DNA of 64,000 bases from Zoogloea sp. 1C4. GTDB lineage: Bacteria > Pseudomonadota > Gammaproteobacteria > Burkholderiales > Rhodocyclaceae. How positions within the stretch are numbered: the stretch's first letter is position 1; the number at the start of each line of letters is the position of its first letter. The notes under the pieces are model-generated. The model saw nothing but the letters and a program-made list of their open reading frames with translations. It did not search any database and was not told the DNA's origin. Both the position numbers and the translations under genes were made by a program. The stretch is from assembly GCF_009469605.1 (NCBI RefSeq), contig NZ_SSXU01000008.1:1-64000 (forward strand), given 5' to 3'. Positions 55,618-64,000 of this stretch are shown piece after piece.

Positions 55618-57549
55618 TCAGCCCTGGGCGGCCAGCCGGCGCGACGCCTCCGGCCCGGTCATGCCGCCAACCCCCAGCCACGCCGCCGTCGCCCATTCCT
55701 CGGACGAGTGCACCTGCTCGGCGTAAACCACCACGCCCAGCCCCCGCGCCACGTCCACGATGGCCTTCACCAGCCGCTGGTGGCCGACGTTTTCGTGCAG
55801 GCTGGCCACAAAGCTGCCGTCCAGCTTGAGGTAAGCCAGACGGATCGCGTACAGCCGCGGCAGCGCCGCCAGCTGACGCCCGAAGTGCTCGATGCCCAGC
55901 TGCGCGCCGTGACGCGCCAGCACCTCGGCCAGCGCCTCCAGCCCGGCCAGATTGGCATCCAGACCGCGCTCGCTCACCTCCAGCGCAATCCGCGACGCGG
56001 CCGGGCCGGCGGTGGCCAGCAGCACATCCAGCTGCTCGAGGAAGCCCGGCTCGATGAGTGAGCGGGGCGCCACGTTGATCGCCACCGGATCGTTTGATCT
56101 CACCAGCCGCTCGATGCCAAGGCGCACCGCCTCCAGGTCGCAGGCCGACGCCAGGCCCACCCGCACCGCCGCTGGCATGAACTGGCCGGCGGTCATCACG
56201 CTGCCGTCCGCCGTCGGCAGGCGCAGCATGAACTCCCGATGCACCAGGCTGCCATCGCCGGCCAGCACCGGATACTCCACCAGGGTGAACTCCCGCCGCG
56301 CCAGCGCGCCTTCGATCAACTCCCGCCAGGCGCCTTCGCCCGGGGCCGGCGACGGAATGTCCACGCCTTCGCCATTGACCACCAGCGCGTCGATGGACTC
56401 GGCCCGCATCAGCGCCGAATCGACCCGCGCCAGCACGGTGCCCGCCGCCTCGCCGCGCCGGTAGCCCATCACCGCCGCGCGGGCCTTCAGGCCGCCCGCG
56501 TCGCCGGTCTGCAGGTCGAGGGCGGCGATCGCGCTCTGCACCCGCTCGAAAACCCGCCGGCCCTCGTCGAGCCCTTGGCCCGGCAGCAGAATCGCGAAGT
56601 CGGCGCCGCCCACCCGGGCCAGCGACACGTCGTCCACGCCGTCCAGGCTGGCCTGCATCGCCTTGCCCACGGCCATCAGCCATTCGTCGGTGCGGGCCCG
56701 GCCCAGATGCTGGTTGAGCGTTGCCAGATCGGCGATCCGCAGCATGCCCACGCAACCCACGGCCGGCGCATCGGAATCGGCCAGCACCCGGCGCAGCTCG
56801 CCGCTGAAGCACGCCCGATTGAGCAGCCCGGTGCCTGGATCGCGGCTGCCCTCGTCGCGCAGTGCCTCGATCCGCGCCGCCTGCTCGGCAAACAGTGCCC
56901 GCACCCGCTCCGACATGTGGTTGAGCGCCGCCGCCACGCTGCGCAGTTCCACCACCTTGGGCTCGGCCAGCACCCGGAACTGCCCGGTCCCGATCGCCGC
57001 CGCCTGCTCGGCCATCTCGGCCAGCGGTTGCCGCACCCAGCGCAGCAGCGCCGAAACGCCCATCGCCCAGAACAGGCCGATCGCCAGCATCAGGCTGCCC
57101 AGCTGGAGCACACCGTTCCACAGGGAGCGATACGCGTAGCCCCGGGCCGCCTCGACCGACACCAGCCCGATCTGCCGCCAGCCGTCGCTCACCTGGGCCT
57201 GACCCGGGCGCACGTCCATCGGCAGCACGGTGACCAGCCAGCCCGGCACGTCCTCGGGCTGATCCGGCTGGCTGCGCTCGATCTTCACCTTGCCGCTGCT
57301 GTCGATGAAGCGGATCGACCGGTAATGGCCACCGTCGAACAGCGCCGTCACCAGCAGCTCCATCGTCGCCGCGTCCTTCGTCTGCTGGGACATGGATAAG
57401 GCCAGCGACACCGCGCCATCGCTCGACTGGGCCCGCAGCTGTTGCTCGAAGTAGCCGCGGGCCGTCATCAGGCTGACGGCGAACGCGCCCACCAGCACCA
57501 GCCCCATCGCCACCACCACACTCACCCACAATCGCTTCAACAGTGACAT
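55618..57549 (-). CDS. lapD: LapD-like c-di-GMP receptor (degenerate GGDEF and EAL)
   Basis: A 643-residue inner-membrane signalling protein. A first helix (about 8-30) and a second (about 157-178) flank a periplasmic sensory domain, then HAMP. The GGDEF domain keeps DPGTGLLNRACF, but its active site reads RVGGADF, so it should not make c-di-GMP. The EAL domain keeps INVAPRSL and ALEVSERGL, but the metal-binding DDFG loop reads EHFG, so it should not cleave it. That is the expected state of LapD, which binds c-di-GMP and holds LapG. The gene follows lapG by 4 bp. Confidence 0.9.
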   Translation of the reverse strand: MSLLKRLWVSVVVAMGLVLVGAFAVSLMTARGYFEQQLRAQSSDGAVSLALSMSQQTKDAATMELLVTALFDGGHYRSIRFIDSSGKVKIERSQPDQPEDVPGWLVTVLPMDVRPGQAQVSDGWRQIGLVSVEAARGYAYRSLWNGVLQLGSLMLAIGLFWAMGVSALLRWVRQPLAEMAEQAAAIGTGQFRVLAEPKVVELRSVAAALNHMSERVRALFAEQAARIEALRDEGSRDPGTGLLNRACFSGELRRVLADSDAPAVGCVGMLRIADLATLNQHLGRARTDEWLMAVGKAMQASLDGVDDVSLARVGGADFAILLPGQGLDEGRRVFERVQSAIAALDLQTGDAGGLKARAAVMGYRRGEAAGTVLARVDSALMRAESIDALVVNGEGVDIPSPAPGEGAWRELIEGALARREFTLVEYPVLAGDGSLVHREFMLRLPTADGSVMTAGQFMPAAVRVGLASACDLEAVRLGIERLVRSNDPVAINVAPRSLIEPGFLEQLDVLLATAGPAASRIALEVSERGLDANLAGLEALAEVLARHGAQLGIEHFGRQLAALPRLYAIRLAYLKLDGSFVASLHENVGHQRLVKAIVDVARGLGVVVYAEQVHSSEEWATAAWLGVGGMTGPEASRRLAAQG

Positions 57550-57553
57550 GACC

Positions 57554-58258
57554 TTAATCCCTCAAACCTTCTGCATTCATCCGCAGCAACATCTCGCGCC
57601 AGCGGGAGACGCGATCCACCGGCTGTGACGCCTGGGTCGCCCCACCCACGAAGATGCCCTGCATGTTGAAACTGAAAACCGGCGCCAGATCGGGCCGCGC
57701 CGACGCCGGCCGGATGCCGGTGACCAGGTTGTCGAGCACCAGCGGCACCGCGTCGGGCGTGGCGTAGTAGCTCAGCACCATGTGCGCCTGGGTCACGCTG
57801 CTGCCGGCGCCGCCGATCCGCGCCCGCACGTAAGTCATCCGCAGACGATCTTCCGCCACCCCGAGCTCGCGCAGGGTGAAATACTTGGCGAAAACATAGT
57901 CCTCGCAGTCGCCGGAGCCCCGGGCGAGCACCTCCAGCGGCGTCGCCCAGTAATCGGTCTGGCCCCACACCTGGCTGTCCTCGGCAAAGCGGACGCGCCG
58001 GTTGAAGAACTCATTGACCCGCTGGAGCTGCACCTCCTCGGGCAAATCCCGCCAGCTAACCACCGCGCTACGCCAGCCATCCACCGCCTCGGCGGCGGCG
58101 GCGCCAAAGCGCAGCTGCGCCACCTGGCGCATCCGGTCCATGTCGAAGCCGCCCCGTGCCCCGCCGGCGATCAACAGGATCACCGCGCCGCTGGCCGCCG
58201 CGAGACGGCGGCACACCATCGCCGGACGGCCTGGGCGCAAGACGGGAAGGAAGCGCAT
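57554..58258 (-). CDS. lapG: LapG-like periplasmic cysteine protease
   Basis: A 234-residue transglutaminase-like protease that releases LapA-type adhesins by cutting after the Ala-Ala site. The likely catalytic triad is C118 (GSGDCEDYV), H159 (TQAHMVL) and D176 (LVLDNL). The calcium-site region VWGQTDYWATPLE is present. The N-terminus has a hydrophobic export signal (about 14-35); M14 may be the true start. It is upstream of lapD in the same operon and divergent from lapE. Confidence 0.92.
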   Translation of the reverse strand: MRFLPVLRPGRPAMVCRRLAAASGAVILLIAGGARGGFDMDRMRQVAQLRFGAAAAEAVDGWRSAVVSWRDLPEEVQLQRVNEFFNRRVRFAEDSQVWGQTDYWATPLEVLARGSGDCEDYVFAKYFTLRELGVAEDRLRMTYVRARIGGAGSSVTQAHMVLSYYATPDAVPLVLDNLVTGIRPASARPDLAPVFSFNMQGIFVGGATQASQPVDRVSRWREMLLRMNAEGLRD

Positions 58259-58302
58259 CGAAGGGAAGCGGTAAGGCTGTCGCTGGTGTAGGGGAATGTG
58301 TC

Positions 58303-58333
58303 ATGCCGGATGCCACCTTGCGGCATGCCGGCA
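58303..58333. other. Hairpin in the lapG-lapE intergenic region
   Basis: The 319-bp region 58259-58577 holds no gene. It contains a stem TGCCGGATGCC/GGCATGCCGGCA with one bulge, followed by an AT-rich stretch (58360-58420) with TATAAA at 58385-58390 that probably carries the divergent promoters of lapGD and lapE. Confidence 0.35.
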
Positions 58334-58577
58334 GTCCAGGTGTACGGCCTCGCCCTGGAAAAGTTAAATTTCGCCCCCAGGCACTATAAATTGTGAAAAA
58401 TGTTTTCCGTTAGGTGATATTCAAGGGCCAAAAGACCAAAACTCCAAATACTGCGCACCTTCGACAGTTTGTGGCCCGTAGAATCCAATCGCGATAGCCC
58501 ATTCAAATCAACGGCCCCGAACGATCTGCCGGATTCTTTCGCACCAGCACGGCACATTTCGAAACTACGAGACGACA

Positions 58578-60404
58578 ATGTTCAAAGCAACAAAGCTCTC
58601 CGTCTGCCTGACACTCTCCCTGCTCTCCATGGCACCTGTCCACGCGGCGCCGGGCACGATGCGCGACGCGATTGAAAAAGCGATCCTGCGCAATCCGGAA
58701 GTGCTGGCCCGCCTGCACAACTACCAGGCCGCCGATGCCGAACGTGACGTGGTGCGCGGCGGCTACTTCCCCCGTGTCGACCTGCAGGGTTACACCGGCC
58801 GCGAGCGCCGCGAGACGCCCACCACCGGCCCCGACACCTACTCCCGCCCCGGCTACCAGCTGCAACTGCGCCAGCTGGTGTTCGACGGCTTCGCCACGCG
58901 CAACGACGTCAAGCGCCTGGGCTTTGCCCGCGCAACCCGCTATTTCGAGCTCCTCGGCACCACCGACGACACCGCCTTCGAAGCCGCCCGCGCCTACCTC
59001 GACGTGCTGCGCTACCGCGAACTCGCCGGCCTCGCCCAGGAAAACTGGGCCATCCACAAGGAAACCGTCGATCAGATCGAGCGTCGCGTGAAGGCCGGCG
59101 TCGGCCGCCGGGTCGACCTCGAACAGGCCTTCGGCCGTCTGGCCCTCGCCCAGTCCAACTGGCTCACCGAAAGCTCCAACCTCCACGACGTCTCCCAGCG
59201 CTTCCAGCGCATCGTCGGCGAGGCCCCGGCCGACGCCCTCGACAAGCCACCAGTCTTCACCGACAAGCTGCCCACCGAAAAGGACGTGCTGCGCCAGGCC
59301 ATCACCGACAACCCCGGCTTCAAGGCCGCGGTCGCCAACATCCGCGCCTCCCGCGCCAACATCGACGTGCAGCGCGCCAACTACTCGCCGACCGTCGAAG
59401 TGCGCGCCAGCACCGGCATGGACAAGAACCTCCTGGGCGTGACCGGTGAAACCAACACCAACGCCCTGCAGGTCCTGATGAACTGGAACCTCTTCAAGGG
59501 CGGCGCCGACGAAGCCCGCATCCGCCAGTCCCACGAGCAGCTCTACAACGCCACCGACCTGCGCGACAAGGCCTGCCGCGACATCCGCCAGCAGACCGCC
59601 ATCGCCTGGAACGACGTCAAGAAGCTCAAGGAACAGCTGATCTACCTCGAGCAGCACCAGCTCTCCACCGAGAAGGCCCGCGATGCCTACCGTCAGCAGT
59701 TCGACATCGGCCAGCGCAGCCTGCTCGACGTGCTCAACACCGAGAACGAACTGTTCGAGGCCAAGCGCGCCAGCACCCGCGCCCGCTTCGACCTGACCCA
59801 GGCCGAACTGCGCGTCCTCACCCAGACCCACACCATCCTCCCGAGCGTGAAGCTGGCGCCCGTCGCCCGCACCGGCCCGGAAGAAGCCGGCGTCACCGAG
59901 CCCGGCGAAGACGAGACCCTGCTGTGCAGCACCACCCTGCCTGTGGTCGCGCCCCTCGACACCGCGGGCGCCATGCAGGGCCGCACGCCGCCGGCAGCCA
60001 CCCCGCTGCCCGTGGCCGAGGCGGTAGCCGCCAGCGTGGCGAGCACCAGCGCCCCGGCCGCACCGAGCGCAGCGCAGGCGATCGAGCCGCTGGTCAAGTC
60101 ATGGGCCGCCGCCTGGTCGGCCAAGGATGTGGCACGCTACAAGTCGTTCTACTCCAGCGCCTTCAAGCCCGACCAAGGCACCCGCGAGGCCTGGATGGCA
60201 ACCCGTGAAAAGCGCGTCACCAAGCCCGGCGAGATCGCCGTCGAGATCGACAAGCTGAACGTCCGCAGCGTCTCGGCCAGCACCGCCGAAGCCAGCTTCG
60301 TCCAGCAGTACCGCTCGAAGGGCTTCAACGACGCGATGAACAAGACCCTCCAGTACCAGCTGGAAAACGGTCAGTGGAAGATCATCCGCGAGTCCAACCG
60401 CTGA
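58578..60404 (+). CDS. lapE: TolC-like outer membrane protein LapE with C-terminal NTF2-like domain
   Basis: A 608-residue outer-membrane channel for the adhesin. The signal peptide is MFKATKLSVCLTLSLLSMAPVHA. Residues about 25-425 form the TolC fold with two internal repeats, including RQLVFDGFATRNDVKR and MNWNLFKGGADEAR. An Ala/Pro-rich linker (about 440-495) leads to a 110-residue C-terminal domain (VKSWAAAWSAKDVARYKSFYS, QQYRSKGFNDAMNKTLQY) resembling NTF2/SnoaL-like folds. That domain is unusual for TolC proteins. It is separated from lapA by lapD and lapG but fits as the outer-membrane partner. Confidence 0.88.
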   Translation: MFKATKLSVCLTLSLLSMAPVHAAPGTMRDAIEKAILRNPEVLARLHNYQAADAERDVVRGGYFPRVDLQGYTGRERRETPTTGPDTYSRPGYQLQLRQLVFDGFATRNDVKRLGFARATRYFELLGTTDDTAFEAARAYLDVLRYRELAGLAQENWAIHKETVDQIERRVKAGVGRRVDLEQAFGRLALAQSNWLTESSNLHDVSQRFQRIVGEAPADALDKPPVFTDKLPTEKDVLRQAITDNPGFKAAVANIRASRANIDVQRANYSPTVEVRASTGMDKNLLGVTGETNTNALQVLMNWNLFKGGADEARIRQSHEQLYNATDLRDKACRDIRQQTAIAWNDVKKLKEQLIYLEQHQLSTEKARDAYRQQFDIGQRSLLDVLNTENELFEAKRASTRARFDLTQAELRVLTQTHTILPSVKLAPVARTGPEEAGVTEPGEDETLLCSTTLPVVAPLDTAGAMQGRTPPAATPLPVAEAVAASVASTSAPAAPSAAQAIEPLVKSWAAAWSAKDVARYKSFYSSAFKPDQGTREAWMATREKRVTKPGEIAVEIDKLNVRSVSASTAEASFVQQYRSKGFNDAMNKTLQYQLENGQWKIIRESNR

Positions 60405-60437
60405 TCGCCCCACCCGCCCCGCCACCCGCGGGGCACA

Positions 60438-60472
60438 AAAACAAAGGGAGCCACGTGGGCTCCCTTTGTTTT
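60438..60472. terminator. Bidirectional terminator between lapE and the Rieske gene
   Basis: AAAACAAAGGGAGCC pairs perfectly with GGCTCCCTTTGTTTT across a 5-base loop (ACGTG). It separates the convergent genes lapE and the Rieske oxygenase gene. Confidence 0.92.
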
Positions 60473-60510
60473 GGGTGACACACCCAGCAAGGGGCGCCAC
60501 GGATGCGGCA

Positions 60511-61614
60511 TTACAGGTGCGGCTGGATGATCCGGCGATAGAACTCGTGGAAGTGCTGCATCCCGTCTTCGTAGGGCGACTGGTAGGGCCCGACCTCAGA
60601 ACGGCCTTCCTTCATCAGCGCTAGACGGCCACGATCCATCCGCTCGCCGATATCATCGTCCTCGATCGCGGTTTCCATGTAGGCGGCCTGTTCGGCCTCG
60701 ACGAAATCGCGCTCGAATTCGAGGATCTCTTCCGGGTAGTAGAACTCGACGACGTTGGTCGTCTTGTTTACGTCGGTCGGGATCAGGGTGCTCACCACCA
60801 ACACGTTGGGGTACCACTCAACCATGATGTTGGGGAAATAGGTCAACCATATTGCCCCATGTTTCGGCATTTCCCCGCCGTTGTAGTTGAGCACGGCCTC
60901 GTGCCAGCGCTTGTAGGCCGGCGACCCGGGCTTCTTGAGCGAAGTGATGCCCACCCGCTGCACCGAATACCACTCGCCGAACTGCCAGGTGAGATCGTCA
61001 CAGGTGACGAACTGGCCCAGCCCCGGGTGATAGGGCACCACGTGGTAGTCCTCGAGGTACACCTCGATGAAGGTCTTCCAGTTGTAGTTGCACTCGTGGA
61101 TTTCGACCCGATCAAGCTTGTAGCCGTCGAACTTCAGCTCGCCCGCCACCTGCATTCCCGAAAGATCGGCGTTCGCCGAGCGCGGCCCCTTGAAGAGCAG
61201 ACCCTGCCAGTTCTCAAGCTTGTCGCGCTGAAGGTTGAGGCACGGTTTTTCCGGGAAATGCGGCGCACCGATCAGCAGACCGTCGGGGTTGTACGTCCAG
61301 CGGTGGATCGGACAGACGATGTTCCGCTCGGCCGTGCCGGTGCCCTGCAGCATGATCGCCTGACGGTGACGGCAGATGTTGGACATCTGGTAGAAACCGT
61401 CGTCGCGATTGACCAGCAGCTTGGCGTGGTCGCGCCACTCCAGCGAGCGGTACTGGTTGACTTCCGGCACCATCAGCTCGTGGCCGACGTAGCCCGGACC
61501 GGCATCGAAGAGGAGACGCTTCTCCAGCTCGAAGATTTTTTCGTCGAAGTACCACGATACCGGCAACTGGGAAACAGCCGGCGATAGATGTGCCTGAGAA
61601 GCGATATCAGACAT
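60511..61614 (-). CDS. Rieske non-heme iron oxygenase, alpha subunit
   Basis: A 367-residue oxygenase subunit. The Rieske cluster ligands are C81-R-H83 and C101-P-I-H104 (NICRHRQAIMLQ, IVCPIHRWTY). The mononuclear iron site is in TFIEVYLEDYHVVPYHPGLG with H191 and H196. The family hydroxylates or demethylates aromatic and quaternary-amine substrates. No reductase, ferredoxin or beta subunit is nearby, so substrate and electron source are open. It is a single-gene unit divergent from xseB. Confidence 0.88.
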   Translation of the reverse strand: MSDIASQAHLSPAVSQLPVSWYFDEKIFELEKRLLFDAGPGYVGHELMVPEVNQYRSLEWRDHAKLLVNRDDGFYQMSNICRHRQAIMLQGTGTAERNIVCPIHRWTYNPDGLLIGAPHFPEKPCLNLQRDKLENWQGLLFKGPRSANADLSGMQVAGELKFDGYKLDRVEIHECNYNWKTFIEVYLEDYHVVPYHPGLGQFVTCDDLTWQFGEWYSVQRVGITSLKKPGSPAYKRWHEAVLNYNGGEMPKHGAIWLTYFPNIMVEWYPNVLVVSTLIPTDVNKTTNVVEFYYPEEILEFERDFVEAEQAAYMETAIEDDDIGERMDRGRLALMKEGRSEVGPYQSPYEDGMQHFHEFYRRIIQPHL

Positions 61615-61681
61615 CCCGAACCCCCTTGTCGAAAGCGAAAGCCCGAAACGTAAAGCTCGCCATTGTATAGTATTACGCGTT

Positions 61682-61710
61682 TGACCTGAAGCCCGACGAT
61701 AGGCTATTTT
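61682..61710 (+). promoter_or_regulatory. Putative promoter of the xseB-ispA-dxs operon
   Basis: TTGACC at 61682-61687 and CTATTT at 61705-61710 are separated by exactly 17 bp. The -10 is weak. It ends 30 bp before the xseB start codon. Confidence 0.45.
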
Positions 61711-61740
61711 TACGGTTTGCCTCCAGTCAGTTCCGGCAGC

Positions 61741-61968
61741 ATGGTCAAATCATCCGCAAGCAAGCCCGCCAGTTTCGAATCGGCCGTCGCCGAACTCGAA
61801 ACCATCGTCCAGGACATGGAAAACGGGCAACTCCCCCTGGATCAGGCCCTCGCCGCCTACCAGCGCGGCACCGTGCTGCTGCGCCAGTGCCAGGCGCAGC
61901 TGACCAAGGCCGAGCAGACCATCCGGGTGCTCGAAACCGAGAATACGCCGGAAGACACCCAGCCATGA
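61741..61968 (+). CDS. xseB: Exodeoxyribonuclease VII small subunit
   Basis: A 75-residue helical protein (MVKSSASKPASFESAV) with the family core SAVAELETIVQDMENGQLPL and LAAYQRGTVLLRQCQAQL. It forms the nuclease with XseA, which is not in the window. It overlaps ispA by ATGA, the common xseB-ispA-dxs arrangement. Confidence 0.93.
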   Translation: MVKSSASKPASFESAVAELETIVQDMENGQLPLDQALAAYQRGTVLLRQCQAQLTKAEQTIRVLETENTPEDTQP

Positions 61969-62858
61969 GCGCCACCTTCAGCCAATGGATGGGCGACATC
62001 CAGCAGCGCACCGAATCCGCCCTTGATCGCGCCCTCCCCGGCGCCGACATCGCCCCGACCCGCCTCCACGACGCCATGCGCTACGCCGTCCTTGGCGGCG
62101 GCAAGCGGGTCCGTCCGCTGCTCGTGCACGCCGGCGGCCAGCTCACCGGCGCCGCGCCCGAACGCCTCGACCGCGTCGCCTGTGCGATCGAGATGATCCA
62201 CGCCTACTCCCTCGTCCACGACGACATGCCGTGCATGGACGACGACGTGCTGCGCCGCGGCAAGCCCACGGTTCACGTCGAATACGACGAAGCCACCGCA
62301 CTCCTCGTGGGCGACGCGCTGCAGACCCAGGCCTTCCTGCATCTGGCCGACGGCACCGTCTGCGACGACCCGCAACGCCAGATCGCCATGATCCGTCAGC
62401 TCGCCCAGGCCAGCGGCTCCCGCGGCATGTGCGGCGGCCAGGCCATTGATCTGGGCTCGGTCGGCCAGCAGCTCACGCTGCCCGAACTCGAGTTCATGCA
62501 CATCCACAAGACGGGCGCCCTGATCCGGGCCTCGATCAACCTTGGCGTACAATGCGGCCGCAGCCTCGACGAAGCGCAGATGGCCTCCCTCGACCACGTG
62601 GGCAAGGTGATCGGCCTGCTGTTCCAGGTGGTGGACGACATCCTCGACGCCGAGGCCGACACCGCCACGCTGGGCAAAACTGCCGGCAAGGACGCCGCCA
62701 ACGACAAGCCGACCTACGTGAGCCTGCTGGGCGTCACCCGCGCCCGCGAACTCGCCGAAGAGATGTGCCAGGAGGCCCTGGATCGCCTCGCGCCCTTCGG
62801 CGACAGCAGCCAGCGCCTGGCCGAACTGACGCGCTTCATCATCCGCCGCCAGTTCTGA
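61965..62858 (+). CDS. ispA: Farnesyl diphosphate synthase (short-chain polyprenyl synthase)
   Basis: A 297-residue all-helical synthase condensing IPP with DMAPP and GPP. The aspartate-rich motifs are SLVHDDMPCMDDDVLRRGKP and FQVVDDILDAEADT, and GGGKRVRPLLV binds IPP. The start overlaps xseB, and dxs starts 46 bp later, so the unit combines isoprenoid genes. Confidence 0.95.
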   Translation: MSATFSQWMGDIQQRTESALDRALPGADIAPTRLHDAMRYAVLGGGKRVRPLLVHAGGQLTGAAPERLDRVACAIEMIHAYSLVHDDMPCMDDDVLRRGKPTVHVEYDEATALLVGDALQTQAFLHLADGTVCDDPQRQIAMIRQLAQASGSRGMCGGQAIDLGSVGQQLTLPELEFMHIHKTGALIRASINLGVQCGRSLDEAQMASLDHVGKVIGLLFQVVDDILDAEADTATLGKTAGKDAANDKPTYVSLLGVTRARELAEEMCQEALDRLAPFGDSSQRLAELTRFIIRRQF

Positions 62859-62904
62859 GCCACCGCCAACCGAATTTCGCCCATTAACGACCCGGTAACC
62901 CGGA

Positions 62905-64000
62905 ATGCCTCACGCAACGCAGCCCGCCTCTCCCCGCGCCAGCCTGCTGGACCGGATCGCCTCACCCGCGGATCTTCGCAAGCTCGAAGCCAGCGAACTC
63001 CCCGTCCTGGCCGACGAACTGCGCAATTTCCTGATCGATTCCGTCTCCCGTACCGGCGGCCACCTGTCGTCCAACCTCGGCACCGTCGAACTCACCATCG
63101 CCCTGCACTACGTCTTCAACACGCCCGAAGACCGCATCGTGTGGGACGTGGGCCATCAGACCTACGCCCACAAGGTGCTCACCGGCCGCCGTGAGGCCAT
63201 GGCGGGCCTGCGCCAGTACCAGGGCATCTCCGGCTTCCCGCGGCGCTGTGAGAGCGACTACGACACCTTTGGCACCGCCCACTCGTCCACCTCGATCTCG
63301 GCCGCCCTCGGCATGGCCGAAGCGGCCCGCCTGCGCGGTGAAGACCGCCGCGCCATTGCGGTGATCGGCGACGGCGCCATGTCGGCCGGCATGGCCTTCG
63401 AGGCCCTCAACAACGCCGGCGACATCCACGACACCAACCTGCTGGTCATCCTCAACGACAACGAGATGTCCATCTCGCCGCCGGTGGGCGCCCTCAACAA
63501 GCACCTGTCGCGCCTGCTCTCCGGCCGCATCTACAACGGCGCCCGCAAGATCGGCAAGCGCTTCCTCGAAAACCTGCCGCCGCCGGTCTTCGAGCTGGCC
63601 CGCCGCACCGAGGAGCACGTCAAAGGCATGGTCATGCCCGGCACGATGTTCGAGGAGTTCGGCTTCAACTACATCGGCCCCATCGACGGCCACGACCTAG
63701 AATCCCTGCTCCCCACCCTGCAGAACCTGCGCACCCTCAAGGGCCCGCAATTCCTGCACGTGATCACCCGCAAGGGCCAGGGCTACAAGCTCGCCGAGGC
63801 CGACCCGATCCTCTACCACGGCGTCTCCAAGTTCGACCACACCGCAGGCATCGCCACCGGCAAGGATTCCAAGGGCGGCGGCAAGCTCACCTACACCCAG
63901 ATCTTCGGCGACTGGCTGTGCGACATGGCCGCCATCGACAAGCGCCTGGTGGCCATCACCCCGGCGATGCGCGAAGGCTCCGGCATGGTCCGCTTCGCCC
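62905..64000 (+). CDS. dxs: 1-deoxy-D-xylulose-5-phosphate synthase, N-terminal part (runs off window)
   Basis: The first MEP-pathway enzyme, thiamine-diphosphate dependent. The visible 365 residues of an expected 620 or so include [18 protein letters not shown], the TPP site [20 protein letters not shown] with NDNEMSIS, and [11 protein letters not shown]. The ATG at 62905 ([11 protein letters not shown]) is used. The catalytic half lies beyond 64000. Confidence 0.96.
   Translation, partial: MPHATQPASPRASLLDRIASPADLRKLEASELPVLADELRNFLIDSVSRTGGHLSSNLGTVELTIALHYVFNTPEDRIVWDVGHQTYAHKVLTGRREAMAGLRQYQGISGFPRRCESDYDTFGTAHSSTSISAALGMAEAARLRGEDRRAIAVIGDGAMSAGMAFEALNNAGDIHDTNLLVILNDNEMSISPPVGALNKHLSRLLSGRIYNGARKIGKRFLENLPPPVFELARRTEEHVKGMVMPGTMFEEFGFNYIGPIDGHDLESLLPTLQNLRTLKGPQFLHVITRKGQGYKLAEADPILYHGVSKFDHTAGIATGKDSKGGGKLTYTQIFGDWLCDMAAIDKRLVAITPAMREGSGMVRFA

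Overview
The window is GC-rich, gene-dense DNA of a betaproteobacterium, most likely Rhodocyclales (Azospira/Thauera/Dechloromonas-like). This lineage is inferred from gene order (sdhCDAB-sdhE-gltA-odhAB-lpd; mdh next to a citrate-lyase-like gene; queA-tgt; ribF-ileS-lspA-fkpB-ispH) and protein style. It was not tested by a database search. Almost everything is chromosomal core metabolism. The main accessory content is a truncated IS3-type element at the left edge, two unusual 21-bp-periodic palindrome arrays, and a large Lap-type adhesin locus.

Layout. 1-127: end of an IS3-family element. 128-402: array 1, then a fused DctQM TRAP permease. 2264-6120 (minus): a molybdenum-cofactor operon in the order ATP-grasp-like protein, mobB, moeA, moaD, moaE. 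6186-6447: array 2, followed by a DinG/YoaA helicase, a secretin-domain lipoprotein-sized exported protein and zapE (all minus). 10448-21020 (minus): TCA block sdhCDAB-sdhE-gltA, then odhA-odhB-lpdA. 21115-24167: GntR regulator divergent from mdh across a perfect 28-bp palindrome, then a CitE/HpcH-like lyase. 24218-27611: flavin-dependent nitronate monooxygenase-like protein, a class III cyclase fused to an FHA domain, and an HSL-type esterase. 27738-27822: tRNA-Leu(CAA). 27880-36095 (plus): queA, tgt, ribF, ileS, lspA, FKBP-type isomerase, ispH and a small conserved protein.

36307-60404 is a complete Lap-like surface adhesion module: lapB (ABC exporter), lapC (membrane fusion), a LuxR-type regulator, a 4850-residue lapA-like RTX adhesin built from Big/VCBS repeats with a 591-bp DNA period, lapD (degenerate GGDEF-EAL receptor), lapG (Cys protease) and lapE (TolC-like, with an extra C-terminal NTF2-like domain). 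By the known Lap logic, LapG cuts the adhesin at the PAAG site in its N-terminal retention module unless c-di-GMP-bound LapD sequesters LapG. 60511-64000: a Rieske oxygenase alpha subunit, then xseB-ispA-dxs (dxs runs off the end).

The most unexplained features are the two arrays. Each holds about 13 palindromic units spaced exactly 21 bp apart, with the same architecture but a different palindrome (TTCAAGTCSGACTTGAA versus TYGCGCGCRA). The second candidate is the circularly permuted ATP-grasp-like protein translationally coupled to mobB.
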